Part shown: positions 1 through 6,273 of the stretch, piece after piece
Position numbering within the stretch: the first letter of the stretch is position 1
Layout of the letters: every line of letters begins with the position of its first letter
Assembly (NCBI GenBank): GCA_950068635.1
Contig: CATMIM010000020.1
Coordinates: 1 to 9,509 of the forward strand
DNA from: an uncultured Candidatus Poseidoniales archaeon
GTDB taxonomy: Archaea > Thermoplasmatota > Poseidoniia > Poseidoniales > Thalassarchaeaceae
DNA length: 9,509 nt
Direction of reading: 5' to 3'
The notes under the pieces: generated by a model
Database searches by the model: none
Told to the model about the DNA's origin: nothing
What the model saw: the letters and a program-made list of their open reading frames with translations, nothing else
Program-made: the position numbers and the translations under genes

Positions 1-103
1 TCTTGTACCCATAGCCGTACTCGACGATGTAGCGGGCCACCCCGTTTTGCACCAGAGCACTGGCCCAGTTCAAACCAGCAAACACAATTTCCCTATTTTT
101 TTT
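1..103 (-). other. Open -1 frame past the A8 run: possible frameshifted C-terminus or start of a downstream gene
   Basis: On the minus strand the surface-protein frame stops at TAG (93-95), immediately after eight A residues (96-103 on the plus strand are T8). If one A is dropped, translation continues for 32 codons to the window edge without a stop (NREIVFAGLNWASALV and onward, ending in 'EYGYGYK'). The third codon positions in this frame are mostly G or C, as in the neighbouring genes. The other alternative frame stops within about a dozen codons. The reading could be a sequencing indel, slippage, or a separate downstream gene starting at a GTG or TTG. No ATG lies in this frame within the window. 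The short stretch is not recognisable as a known domain. Confidence 0.4.
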
Positions 104-2759
104 GATTGGCTTGGGAGCCAAAGTTGGCGTCGGGAGTGGCCTGGGAGCGAGCGTTGGCGTAGCCGAAGTTACTCGGAAGCCCGCTGAAGTTCCCATCGAT
201 GGTCACTGTCTGATTCAATCGGAGTGCGCTGGCGTTCACCGGTCCAGGGAAGGAACTGGAACTGGGGTGTGGGTCGAGTTCGTCAGCTGGAAGCCGCTGC
301 ATCAGTTGCTCCTGGATGTTGAGCAGCAGGTCGTCTACCTCGTCGGCGTTCAGCGTGAAGGTGTTGCTGCTGGAAATCTGGATCCAACCGGTATGGTTGC
401 TCATGTCACGCAGCGCGCCCCAGGCATCGGTGAAGTCGAGAGGCAGGTTGCTGACGCACAGGTTCACCGTCTTGGCGGCGATGTTCGCATCGGCCTGTGT
501 CATCTGTTGACCACCGAGCACATGGTCCCGTACACGAGGCAGGGAGCCGTGCAGACGGTAGAGGTCGCCCCACTCGGATGCACCCACGGTATAGGTGGCA
601 GAGCCCGAACTCGCCGATACGAACAGCCCGGTCGTCCCAACTATCTTGTTGCCCGGATAGTTGTGCGCCACATCGCTGTTCGAGTAGGACCAGTACCACG
701 CGTGGCCGCCCAGCACCAGGCCGCCACCAGCCGCCAGCCAGTTGGTGATCTGCTGGTTATCTGAATCCGAGTATCCGTTCCAGAACTCGGTGACGAAGCA
801 GTCGAGATTGATGAGGTCGGATGGCTGAGCGTCGATGATCACGGCATAGCCCTCGTTCAGCAGGGTGTCCTTCCAGCCGTTGAACGACGACTCCAGTCCG
901 ACGGTCTTGCCTTGCCCATCGCATACCCAGTCGAGCGCGTTCAGCGAGAGGTTCGAACGATTGTCCCCTCCGCTCCGCGCCACCATCGTCTCATGCCCGT
1001 ATCCGGCCACTCGCCCTCGTTCCGCGTGCCCTGCCGACATGATCGGACGGCCATCCCAGTCGACACCGACCGCGAACGCCCACTCGCCGATTGGAAGGAT
1101 GAGGCTCGGCCAAGCCCCGCCGTAATCGACGGTCCCCACCGAGCGTTTCGCAAGTTCGGTGTGGTCGACGGCGAGGTCGTGGATGGCGAAGGTGAGGTTG
1201 GTCTCATGGCTGCCTCCGCTGTTGTTGGCATAGACGGTGTGCACTGTCCAGGCGTGACGTGAGATCACCTTCCCATCCCTCCCCACGGGAGAGCCTGAGA
1301 TGACACCGTTGAGGGTATCGAAGTAGAGTCCGTCGGGAAGAGGCGGGGCGACGTCCCATTCGTCGATGGTGGGGCCGAGGTTCACAGGTGAGGAACTGAA
1401 CGATTTGTTTGCTTCCAGAACGTATTCTGTGCCAGAAGGCCAAGTGATGTTGCCCGGCGTCATGTCAGCGACGTGCACCTCCAGCCAGGTCTGGAACGAG
1501 CCTCCGGTGTTGTTCGCCCAGATGCTGTGGTTGGTCCACGGGTGCAGGGTGTCCGCGCTGCCATGGATGCGTCCGTCAGCACCCTCGAACACCAAGCCTT
1601 GCGGCAACGGGGGGTCGATGCTCCAGACGACGGGCGCACCGCCAGTGGTGGATGGACTCAGGTCGAGCGTGTCGTTGTTCCAGACGAGGTCGAGTTCCTG
1701 GAGCCCGTAGTCGATGCTCGCCACCGGATGGTCGTTGACCGTGATGTAGACCACGGTCACGTCGGAGCCACCCGTGTTGTTCGCCCAGATGAAGTGCGCC
1801 GTGCGCGGTGACAACTGCTGCGGGGTTCCTGTGATCACCCCAGTCGAGTTGTCGAATTCCAACCCGGGTTCCAATGGTGGATTTACCATCCATTCAACGA
1901 TCTCACCACCCTCGGCCGAGGGTTGCATCGAATCCATCGCCTCATCGATCGTCAGGATGACCTCCACGTCAGCGTAGCGGACCGAATAGGGCGCGATATC
2001 GAGCACCGTCAAGGTGAGCGTGGTCGACGAGGATCCTCCCGAATTGCTTGCTGTGATGTTGAATTCCGTGACTTGCATCAACTCTGTCGGCGCCCCGATG
2101 ATGATGCCACCATCGCGTAGTTCCAATCCGTCCGGCAGATCGGGCACCGCGACCCAGCTCGTCGGTTGTCCTCCACCGTACATCGGTGGTTGGGTCATGA
2201 AGAATGAGCCGCGTACCAACACATGTGCATCCGCCATGTAAGTCAGGTCTGTCACCGGTCGGTCGATGACCACCACGTCCAGCGTGGCGTTCGTCTCTCC
2301 CGCCTCGTTGAAGAAATTGAAACTGCAGGTTGACTCACCAGGGAAGTAAGCCAAGAACTGGTACACCCCTTGACCAGCATAGTGGACTTCTCCCGCGTCG
2401 CCTGAGCAGTTACGCTTGGAATTCGCGGCATCACCTTCCAGATGCACATCCAGTTCGGTTATGCTGCCCACTGTCACTCTGATCGAGCCATTCGAGATGC
2501 TGGCGTTGTACGGGGCGATGATCGGCTCACAGCCGATCACCGTGCTCAGGTCCGCGGACAGGATGTTCCTCTCATCCGGCTGGCACTCGACCGGGGGAGT
2601 CGGCTCCGGGTCGATGTCAATCACATCATTGCCTTCCGCCGGCGGAGGCCCGCCTACATCGATGGTGAACATCGTCCAGACGGCGGTTCCGCCGACCGCT
2701 CCGAGGAACAGCAGCAGAGCGAGCAGGAGGGCGAGGGTTCCATCCCCCCTCTGCGCCAT
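93..2759 (-). CDS. Membrane-anchored surface protein with four Ig-like (He_PIG-type) repeats and a TCAF/M60-associated GATase-like domain
   Basis: Read from the ATG at 2759 this is about 888 aa. A GTG 42 nt upstream (2801) would add 14 residues, but the ATG directly precedes the anchor (MAQRGDG, then a hydrophobic stretch at residues 8-33) and is preferred. No Shine-Dalgarno site precedes it. An acidic Pro-rich linker follows, then a region with four cysteines (residues 59, 77, 117, 145) that I do not recognise. Four repeats at roughly 169-253, 257-342, 347-431 and 434-527 share 'PPLPxGLxF...G.I.G.P' and end in 'A(N/S)N(T/S)GGS', typical of putative Ig domains. Residues about 546-826 match the GATase1-like domain of TCAF and M60-like proteins ('GRVAGYGHE', 'NALDW', 'GGGLVLGGHAWYWSYSN', 'YPGNKI'). 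About twenty N-x-S/T sequons suggest a glycosylated exterior protein. No M60 HExxH is seen. The substrate is unknown; adhesion or glycan binding is inference. The C-terminus may be cut by a frameshift at A8. Confidence 0.85.
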   Translation of the reverse strand: MAQRGDGTLALLLALLLFLGAVGGTAVWTMFTIDVGGPPPAEGNDVIDIDPEPTPPVECQPDERNILSADLSTVIGCEPIIAPYNASISNGSIRVTVGSITELDVHLEGDAANSKRNCSGDAGEVHYAGQGVYQFLAYFPGESTCSFNFFNEAGETNATLDVVVIDRPVTDLTYMADAHVLVRGSFFMTQPPMYGGGQPTSWVAVPDLPDGLELRDGGIIIGAPTELMQVTEFNITASNSGGSSSTTLTLTVLDIAPYSVRYADVEVILTIDEAMDSMQPSAEGGEIVEWMVNPPLEPGLEFDNSTGVITGTPQQLSPRTAHFIWANNTGGSDVTVVYITVNDHPVASIDYGLQELDLVWNNDTLDLSPSTTGGAPVVWSIDPPLPQGLVFEGADGRIHGSADTLHPWTNHSIWANNTGGSFQTWLEVHVADMTPGNITWPSGTEYVLEANKSFSSSPVNLGPTIDEWDVAPPLPDGLYFDTLNGVISGSPVGRDGKVISRHAWTVHTVYANNSGGSHETNLTFAIHDLAVDHTELAKRSVGTVDYGGAWPSLILPIGEWAFAVGVDWDGRPIMSAGHAERGRVAGYGHETMVARSGGDNRSNLSLNALDWVCDGQGKTVGLESSFNGWKDTLLNEGYAVIIDAQPSDLINLDCFVTEFWNGYSDSDNQQITNWLAAGGGLVLGGHAWYWSYSNSDVAHNYPGNKIVGTTGLFVSASSGSATYTVGASEWGDLYRLHGSLPRVRDHVLGGQQMTQADANIAAKTVNLCVSNLPLDFTDAWGALRDMSNHTGWIQISSSNTFTLNADEVDDLLLNIQEQLMQRLPADELDPHPSSSSFPGPVNASALRLNQTVTIDGNFSGLPSNFGYANARSQATPDANFGSQANQKK
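112..160 (-). repeat. Imperfect 30-bp-period direct repeat at the 3' end of the surface-protein gene
   Basis: Positions 112-130 and 142-160 are near copies (16 of 19 bases identical, by eye). They encode two 10-residue units, roughly ANARSQATPD and ANFGSQANQK, at the extreme C-terminus. This looks like a low-complexity tail next to the A8 run. Confidence 0.5.
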
Positions 2760-2869
2760 GGTGAGTAAGGAATGGGTGCCGCTCAAGACTGTGCCGCACA
2801 CGCGCGGCCACGCACGCGACCCGCTCGCTCGGGCGTGCGCAACCTCATGGGGGGAGGACTTCTCTCCGG
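2760..2869. promoter_or_regulatory. Divergent intergenic region between the surface-protein gene and the sugar-metabolism cluster
   Basis: These 110 bp separate two divergently transcribed units, so promoters for both should lie here or overlap the coding ends. The stretch is very GC-rich. I see no clear archaeal TATA box or bacterial -35/-10 pair in it. It contains a bulged hairpin (2811-2839) and, near the right end, the purine-rich run GGGGGGAGGA (2849-2858), which can serve as the ribosome-binding site of the gene starting at 2870. Confidence 0.5.
2811..2839. promoter_or_regulatory. Bulged inverted repeat / hairpin in the divergent region
   Basis: CGCACG (2811-2816) pairs with CGTGCG (2834-2839), and CCCG (2820-2823) pairs with CGGG (2830-2833). 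That gives a 10-bp stem with a 3-nt bulge (CGA) on the left and a 6-nt loop (CTCGCT). It lies 31-59 nt upstream of the GTG at 2870. It could be an operator or a 5'-UTR structure. GC-rich sequence makes such pairings fairly likely by chance, and no T-run follows, so it is not an intrinsic terminator. Confidence 0.35.
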
Positions 2870-3697
2870 GTGCTGATGCGGGTAGCGGTGACCGGGGTCG
2901 CGGGGCTCATCGGCGGGGTCGTCCACGACCGGCTGCTCGAGCGAGGTCACGAACTCATCGGCATCGACCTGCCACACGACGCCTGGTTGGCCGCCTCGCG
3001 GAACACCGACGATGAGAGGGCGCCGGCAAGGGTGACGCAGCACTTCGATCTGGCATCCGTCGCTGATGCCGAACTGACCGAGGTTCTCGAGGGGGTCGAT
3101 GTGCTGGTGCACCTGGCTGCGGATGCCAACCCATCCAATCCCGACGAGAGCATCCGCTCGAACAACTTCATCGCCTCCGAGCGGGTGATGCGCTGCGCCG
3201 CGTCTGCAGGAATCAGGCGCGCAGTGCTCGCTTCGTCCGGACTCGTGCAGATCGGCCTGGAGGACCGGCTGGAACCCGGAGGCGACCTCGAAGGCGAATT
3301 GATCGGCGTTGAGCACGGTGTGGCGCCGACCTCATTCTACGGAGAGAGCAAGGTGCATGTCGAGATGTTGGGCGAAGAGTACGCAGTCGGGCGAGGAATG
3401 GAGTGCATCGCGGTGCGCATCGGTACGGTCGTCCCCAACGAGTCAGAGCATTGGGAACGAGGTGGACGGCTGCAGGCGACCGCCTTCCTGCAAGCGGATG
3501 TCGCCAATTTCTACGAGCGGGCCGTTGAAGCCGATCTCGGAGATTGGAAGCCGTCCTCCTGCCGTGGCCACCCGCAGATCGACTGCTACCTGATCACAGC
3601 CGCCCAATCAGATTCACCCGGCCGTTTCGTCGACCTCGAACCGGGAATCTCCGCTCTCGGTTGGCAACCGAACGCATGGCCGGAGAAAGCACCCTGA
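2870..3697 (+). CDS. Extended short-chain dehydrogenase (NAD(P)-dependent), uronate-dehydrogenase/epimerase-like
   Basis: A 275-aa Rossmann-fold oxidoreductase, close to the usual length of uronate dehydrogenases (about 265-275 aa). The N-terminus carries the nucleotide-binding motif TGVAGLIG (G9, G12, G15). 'VHLAADANP' matches the strand-4 region of extended SDRs. The catalytic set is visible as S122/S123 in 'LASSGLV' and Y157-x3-K161 in 'YGESK'. The later segments 'VRIGTVVPNESEH' and 'ISALGWQP' resemble the VRIG...P and LGW.P segments of bacterial uronate dehydrogenases, which oxidise hexuronates to aldarolactones. An aldose dehydrogenase or sugar epimerase role is equally open. The start is taken at GTG 2870, 12 nt after GGAGG (2853-2857); ATG 2876 is the alternative and would shorten the protein by two residues. 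It is the first gene of the cluster, 9 nt before the kinase gene. No signal peptide or membrane segment is seen, so it is probably cytoplasmic. Confidence 0.85.
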   Translation: MLMRVAVTGVAGLIGGVVHDRLLERGHELIGIDLPHDAWLAASRNTDDERAPARVTQHFDLASVADAELTEVLEGVDVLVHLAADANPSNPDESIRSNNFIASERVMRCAASAGIRRAVLASSGLVQIGLEDRLEPGGDLEGELIGVEHGVAPTSFYGESKVHVEMLGEEYAVGRGMECIAVRIGTVVPNESEHWERGGRLQATAFLQADVANFYERAVEADLGDWKPSSCRGHPQIDCYLITAAQSDSPGRFVDLEPGISALGWQPNAWPEKAP

Positions 3698-3701
3698 GGT
3701 G
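3696..3701 (+). promoter_or_regulatory. Shine-Dalgarno site of the FGGY kinase gene, overlapping the upstream stop codon
   Basis: GAGGTG at 3696-3701 lies 5 nt before the ATG at 3707 and overlaps the TGA stop (3695-3697) of the SDR gene. The arrangement suggests translational coupling and fixes the kinase start. Confidence 0.6.
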
Positions 3702-3706
3702 AGTCG

Positions 3707-5107
3707 ATGGAAGAGCCGGTGACACTTGGGATAGATGTCGGCAGTTCGGCCGTGAAACTGGTTCTCCTCGATGTGGAGGGGAACATCGACATGCGTTCGT
3801 TCGCGGACGATCTGCTCAAACCCGGGAAAGGACCTGAGCGGATTCACAGACCTGCAACCCTCACCGATTGGATCTGGGGGGGTGTGAAGGAGCAGCTCAG
3901 GGGGTGGGTCCCACCTGGATACATTCAGCGGGTATGCATCACGGCACACGGCCAGAGTGGCCTGCTGGTGAGGGATGGAAAGCCGCACGGACCCCTGATC
4001 CCATGGTGGGCTTGGATGCCCAAGGAAGTCGTGGATGAACAGGCTGAACTGCTCGGAACCCTCACCCGGGACCGCACGATCGAGGCGGTGCTCCCACCGA
4101 GAGGTTCGTGGCTTCCAGGCAGGTTGCGCCAGTTGGCTCTGGAACTCGGCCGTTGTCACGGAGCAACGGCGATTCAACTCAAGGACCTGTTGAATCTGCA
4201 ACTGACTGGAAACGTCTGCAGCGACCCTCGCTCACTGCGCGGTTGGATCGGTGGAGATGGAGCAACGGTTCCCCCGAAGTTGGAGCGTTGGATCGGGCTT
4301 GGAGAGGTGACGCCGGAGAACATCTCTGACCCGCGCGCCTTGGCCGGTTACGTCAGCCGGTCCGGGGCGCATAACAGTGGTCTGGAGATGGGCACGGAAG
4401 TGTGCATAGGATGTGATGACTTCACAGCGGCAATGGTCGCCATGGACGAGGGAAATCGTGCATTGCTCAATCTGGCGACCACCTCGGAACACCTGGCTGT
4501 CGTCGCCAGCGATTCCGATCCGCATGAGCGGGCCAGGATGAGGAGTCACGCCCTGAAAACCGGCCTCTCATACCTGCCCCGGATGACCGAGCAATATCCT
4601 GCAGTGCTCTATTCATCCACCAACAGTGGAGGAGTCACCTTGCTACGGGCGTTTCCCGAATTGCCAGACGCGCCAACCGGGGTGCAGAACCAGGCGCTGC
4701 GTAGATTGACATTGCTGTGGCTGACAGATGAGATGGGTGAGCCGGCTGCGCTCGAGGAACTCGAATCCCTTCCCCGCTTCGACGCCGAGATCGACGGGAG
4801 ACGAGGACTCGTCCCGGACCCCGACCACATCGGCGGTTGGGAGACCGATCCCAACGAATCGGGAATCGATGCCAGATTGCAGGGGTGGCGCATCGTCCAT
4901 GGACTCGTGGATGCTCTCGAGCCGATCAGGGAGGCTCTCAAGCCGTACACCCAAGAGGGCCGCAGGGTGCGCATGGCCGGAGGGCTGGCGATGGTCGGCC
5001 CGGTGATCGAGGCTCGGGCCCAGCGGTGGCCACAGGGAATCGAACTCGTTGGAGGCGCAGAACCCTCTGGACTGGGTGCGGCACGGCTGGCAAGGAGTGG
5101 ACTCTGA
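3707..5107 (+). CDS. FGGY-family carbohydrate kinase (xylulokinase-like, divergent)
   Basis: A 466-aa protein of the FGGY sugar/polyol kinase family (usual length about 480-520), which transfers the ATP gamma-phosphate to a ketose or polyol. The N-terminal ATPase-fold phosphate motif is 'GIDVGSSAVKLVLLD' (D10, G12, S13, K17). 'ITAHGQSG' matches the HGQxG segment of xylulokinase-type enzymes. 'GCDDFTAA' supplies the likely catalytic base, D238 by alignment (D237 alternatively). 'NLATTSEHL' stands for the second phosphate motif, usually GTS. The C-terminal adenosine region reads 'MAGGLAMVGPVIEARAQRW' and 'GGAEPSGLGAARLA'. The segment after the first domain, usually W.D/N.R for substrate binding, is 'PWWAWMPKEV' here and lacks the D-R pair, so the substrate is probably not a typical pentulose. 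The gene sits between two dehydrogenase genes with a 9-nt gap upstream and a 1-nt overlap downstream, so it is likely co-transcribed. Substrate unassigned; family assignment is firm. Confidence 0.88.
   Translation: MEEPVTLGIDVGSSAVKLVLLDVEGNIDMRSFADDLLKPGKGPERIHRPATLTDWIWGGVKEQLRGWVPPGYIQRVCITAHGQSGLLVRDGKPHGPLIPWWAWMPKEVVDEQAELLGTLTRDRTIEAVLPPRGSWLPGRLRQLALELGRCHGATAIQLKDLLNLQLTGNVCSDPRSLRGWIGGDGATVPPKLERWIGLGEVTPENISDPRALAGYVSRSGAHNSGLEMGTEVCIGCDDFTAAMVAMDEGNRALLNLATTSEHLAVVASDSDPHERARMRSHALKTGLSYLPRMTEQYPAVLYSSTNSGGVTLLRAFPELPDAPTGVQNQALRRLTLLWLTDEMGEPAALEELESLPRFDAEIDGRRGLVPDPDHIGGWETDPNESGIDARLQGWRIVHGLVDALEPIREALKPYTQEGRRVRMAGGLAMVGPVIEARAQRWPQGIELVGGAEPSGLGAARLARSGL
5093..5097 (+). promoter_or_regulatory. 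Shine-Dalgarno site of the MtlD-like dehydrogenase gene
   Basis: AGGAG at 5093-5097 lies 9 nt before ATG 5107, inside the end of the kinase gene. The TGATG overlap (5105-5109) joins the kinase stop to this start. It supports the short start at 5107 over the longer open frame that reaches back to 4837 in the kinase coding region. Confidence 0.6.
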
Positions 5108-6216
5108 TGCCTCTGGCGGTCATCTTCGGGGCAGGCAAAGTCGGTCGGGGGTTTCTCGCACAGCTGCTGCACGACGCCGGCTGGAAGATACACTTCGTCG
5201 ACCGTGACTCAGGCCTGTCCAGGGTACTGGATGGAGCAACCTACAAACTGTGCAATCTGGCTACCGGCGAGGTGAGCGAAATCGGTCCGGTGAGGGGGAC
5301 ACCAGATGTTCTGCGCGGCGAGGTAGCCGCTCTGGTTTCGGTCGCCGACCTGCTGATGACGTCGATCGGCGGTGACAACCTGGCCGAATGGGCTGAATGG
5401 ATGAAGGAGTCGATCGAGTGCCGGGTGATGTTCGGACCGATCGACCTCATCCTGTGTGAGAATCATCCCAATCCCGCAGCGCTCGTGCGCCAACACCTTC
5501 CGTTCGAGGGATTGGGCGTGGCGCAGGCGCAGGTTCTGCGCTCATGCATCGAACCGACCGAGGAGCAGGTGGCGGAACACGGCAGCCTGACCGTTCAGGT
5601 GCAGGATCACTGGACATTGCCATTGGATGGTGATGCACTGGTGAATCCGGAACTTCTCAAGGACGTCCCGGGCTTCGAGCCTCGGCCTGATTTCGCCATC
5701 GAACTCACACGCAAGTTGTACACCTACAACGCGATCAATGCTGCCGTCTGCTATCTGGGCGCACAGGCGGGTCACGGCATGCTGGCCGACGCGGCCAACG
5801 ACGAGAATATCGCAACGGTCGCACGAGCGGTCGGGGCCGAGTCATCGGCAGCGCTCATCGCTGAGTTCGGGTTCGCTCCCGATGAGCAACAGGAGTGGTG
5901 CGAGCGGGCGCTGGGGAAATACCAGGACGAGACCATCAGCGACCCGATCGAGCGCAACTGCCGCGACCCGATCCGCAAACTGGGACTTCACGACCGCATT
6001 CTGGGGCCACTGCATCTCTGCCTGGAACACGATCTGCCTCACTCCGCTCTGGCGGCGACCCTCAGGAACGCACTCGCATACCGCGAGCCGTCCGACCTCG
6101 CCGCCCAGACAATGCAGCAGACGATTGCGGCGCATGGAGAGTGGAACGCGCTGAAACTCATCGCTCCAGACATTGATGCACGTGTCGAATCGTTGTTGAC
6201 ACCTACCGATTCCTGA
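5107..6216 (+). CDS. Mannitol-1-phosphate 5-dehydrogenase-like polyol-specific long-chain dehydrogenase
   Basis: A 369-aa member of the polyol-specific long-chain dehydrogenase family, slightly shorter than E. coli MtlD (382 aa). The N-terminal Rossmann motif is 'FGAGKVGRGF' (G8, G10, G13), close to the MtlD sequence. 'LILCENHPNPA' carries the family CEN motif. The C-terminal domain begins near 'PDFAIELTRKLYTYN'. Lys203 and Asn208 match the catalytic K and N, but the third residue, a histidine in MtlD and in altronate and mannitol dehydrogenases, is Asn211 here. 'RDPIRKLGLHDRILGPL' corresponds to MtlD 'RQPLRKLSAGDRLIKPL', a region shared with the sugar-phosphate-using branch. Family enzymes interconvert a polyol (or polyol phosphate, or aldonate) and the matching ketose with NAD(P)H. 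Placement directly after a kinase suggests a phosphorylated substrate, which is inference. Alternatives are a fructuronate/tagaturonate reductase-like or arabinitol dehydrogenase-like role. Probably cytoplasmic. Confidence 0.87.
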   Translation: MPLAVIFGAGKVGRGFLAQLLHDAGWKIHFVDRDSGLSRVLDGATYKLCNLATGEVSEIGPVRGTPDVLRGEVAALVSVADLLMTSIGGDNLAEWAEWMKESIECRVMFGPIDLILCENHPNPAALVRQHLPFEGLGVAQAQVLRSCIEPTEEQVAEHGSLTVQVQDHWTLPLDGDALVNPELLKDVPGFEPRPDFAIELTRKLYTYNAINAAVCYLGAQAGHGMLADAANDENIATVARAVGAESSAALIAEFGFAPDEQQEWCERALGKYQDETISDPIERNCRDPIRKLGLHDRILGPLHLCLEHDLPHSALAATLRNALAYREPSDLAAQTMQQTIAAHGEWNALKLIAPDIDARVESLLTPTDS

Positions 6217-6264
6217 CCGCGGCGCTCGCCCGATTTCACATGGCCTGTCGATAGTATTCAAAGA

Positions 6265-6268
6265 GAGG
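6265..6268 (+). promoter_or_regulatory. Ribosome-binding site deciding the GTG start of the GH38 gene
   Basis: GAGG at 6265-6268 is 5 nt before GTG 6274, whereas the in-frame ATG at 6286 is 17 nt away. The 57-nt gap (6217-6273) also holds an AT-richer patch (about 6251-6263) that could contribute to a promoter, but it lies too close to the start to call. No terminator is seen after the dehydrogenase gene. Confidence 0.55.
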
Positions 6269-6273
6269 TCGAA

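Noticed and set aside
93..110. The T8 run considered as an intrinsic terminator for plus-strand transcription
   Set aside because: There is no plus-strand gene upstream in the window and no GC-rich hairpin directly before it.
102..764. A 220-aa open frame on the plus strand opposite the surface-protein gene
   Set aside because: It is antisense to recognisable domains (GATase-like region), has no recognisable motif, and is one of several overlapping shadow frames expected in GC-rich DNA.
4837..5106. A longer reading of the MtlD-like gene starting at 4837, adding 90 residues
   Set aside because: The extension overlaps the kinase gene in another frame, is Arg/Gly-rich shadow sequence, and the Rossmann motif expected at the N-terminus begins right after ATG 5107, which has its own AGGAG site.
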